In this document: positions 6,115 to 6,127 of the stretch, one piece after another
How positions within the stretch are numbered: the stretch's first letter is position 1
Layout of the letters: the number at the start of each line of letters is the position of its first letter
Source: Sphingobacterium sp. UBA1575
GTDB taxonomy: Bacteria > Bacteroidota > Bacteroidia > Sphingobacteriales > Sphingobacteriaceae
NCBI GenBank assembly: GCA_002322865.1
Contig: DCOH01000021.1
Coordinates: forward strand, 154,893 to 161,019
Length of the DNA stretch: 6,127 nt
Direction of reading: 5' to 3'
The notes under the pieces: generated by a model
The model's input: only the letters and a program-made list of their open reading frames with translations
Databases searched by the model: none
What the model was told of the DNA's origin: nothing
Made by a program: the position numbers and the translations under genes

Positions 6115-6127
6115 GATTTTTACGTCA

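Noticed and set aside
6091..6127. Intrinsic terminator after the SGNH gene
   Set aside because: The GC-rich GGGCCCC stretch and repeat core give no stem longer than a few base pairs before the T run, and the window ends too soon to judge.

Overview
The window looks like chromosomal DNA from a Bacteroidota bacterium, most likely of the Sphingobacteriaceae (Sphingobacterium/Pedobacter type). The reasons are protein types typical of that phylum (an OMP_b-brl_3 outer-membrane barrel with a carboxypeptidase-regulatory-like N-terminus, a DUF1080 lipoprotein, a GxDLY-type SGNH esterase), the lack of clear Shine-Dalgarno sequences, A/T-rich leaders, and promoter-like elements resembling the Bacteroidota TTG...TAnnTTTG consensus. 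The genus is inferred, not proven.

Layout from left to right. Positions 1-123 hold a short tandem intergenic repeat built on CTCGCAATGACG. A FabH-like ketoacyl-ACP synthase III (130-1176, minus) is divergent from clpS (1245-1526, plus), the N-degron adaptor of the Clp protease, across a 68-bp AT-rich gap. A small hairpin and a promoter-like element then lead into an 829-residue outer-membrane beta-barrel receptor (1614-4103, plus). After a 59-bp gap with a good Bacteroidota promoter match come two genes that overlap by one base (TAATG): a DUF1080 / 3-keto-disaccharide hydrolase-type lipoprotein (4163-4978) and a secreted SGNH esterase with an N-terminal GxDLY domain (4978-6087). The window ends in another copy of the repeat core (6103-6114).

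How the genes fit together: fabH (fatty acid synthesis) and clpS (proteolysis) look like unrelated housekeeping genes. The last two genes look like a small envelope or secreted unit acting on a glycoside or an acylated carbohydrate. The barrel protein may or may not belong with them, since a separate promoter-like element lies between.

The most notable signal is a near-perfect intrinsic-terminator-like hairpin (5002-5029) inside the first codons of the SGNH gene, just past the stop of the DUF1080 gene. It coincides with a marked change in arginine codon use. This suggests either translation-coupled attenuation or a gene placed over an existing terminator. The second notable signal is that the intergenic repeat follows the 3' end of both outermost genes in the same orientation relative to transcription. 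I found no clear new defence, mobile or RNA-guided system here, and there is no gene-free stretch longer than 300 bases.
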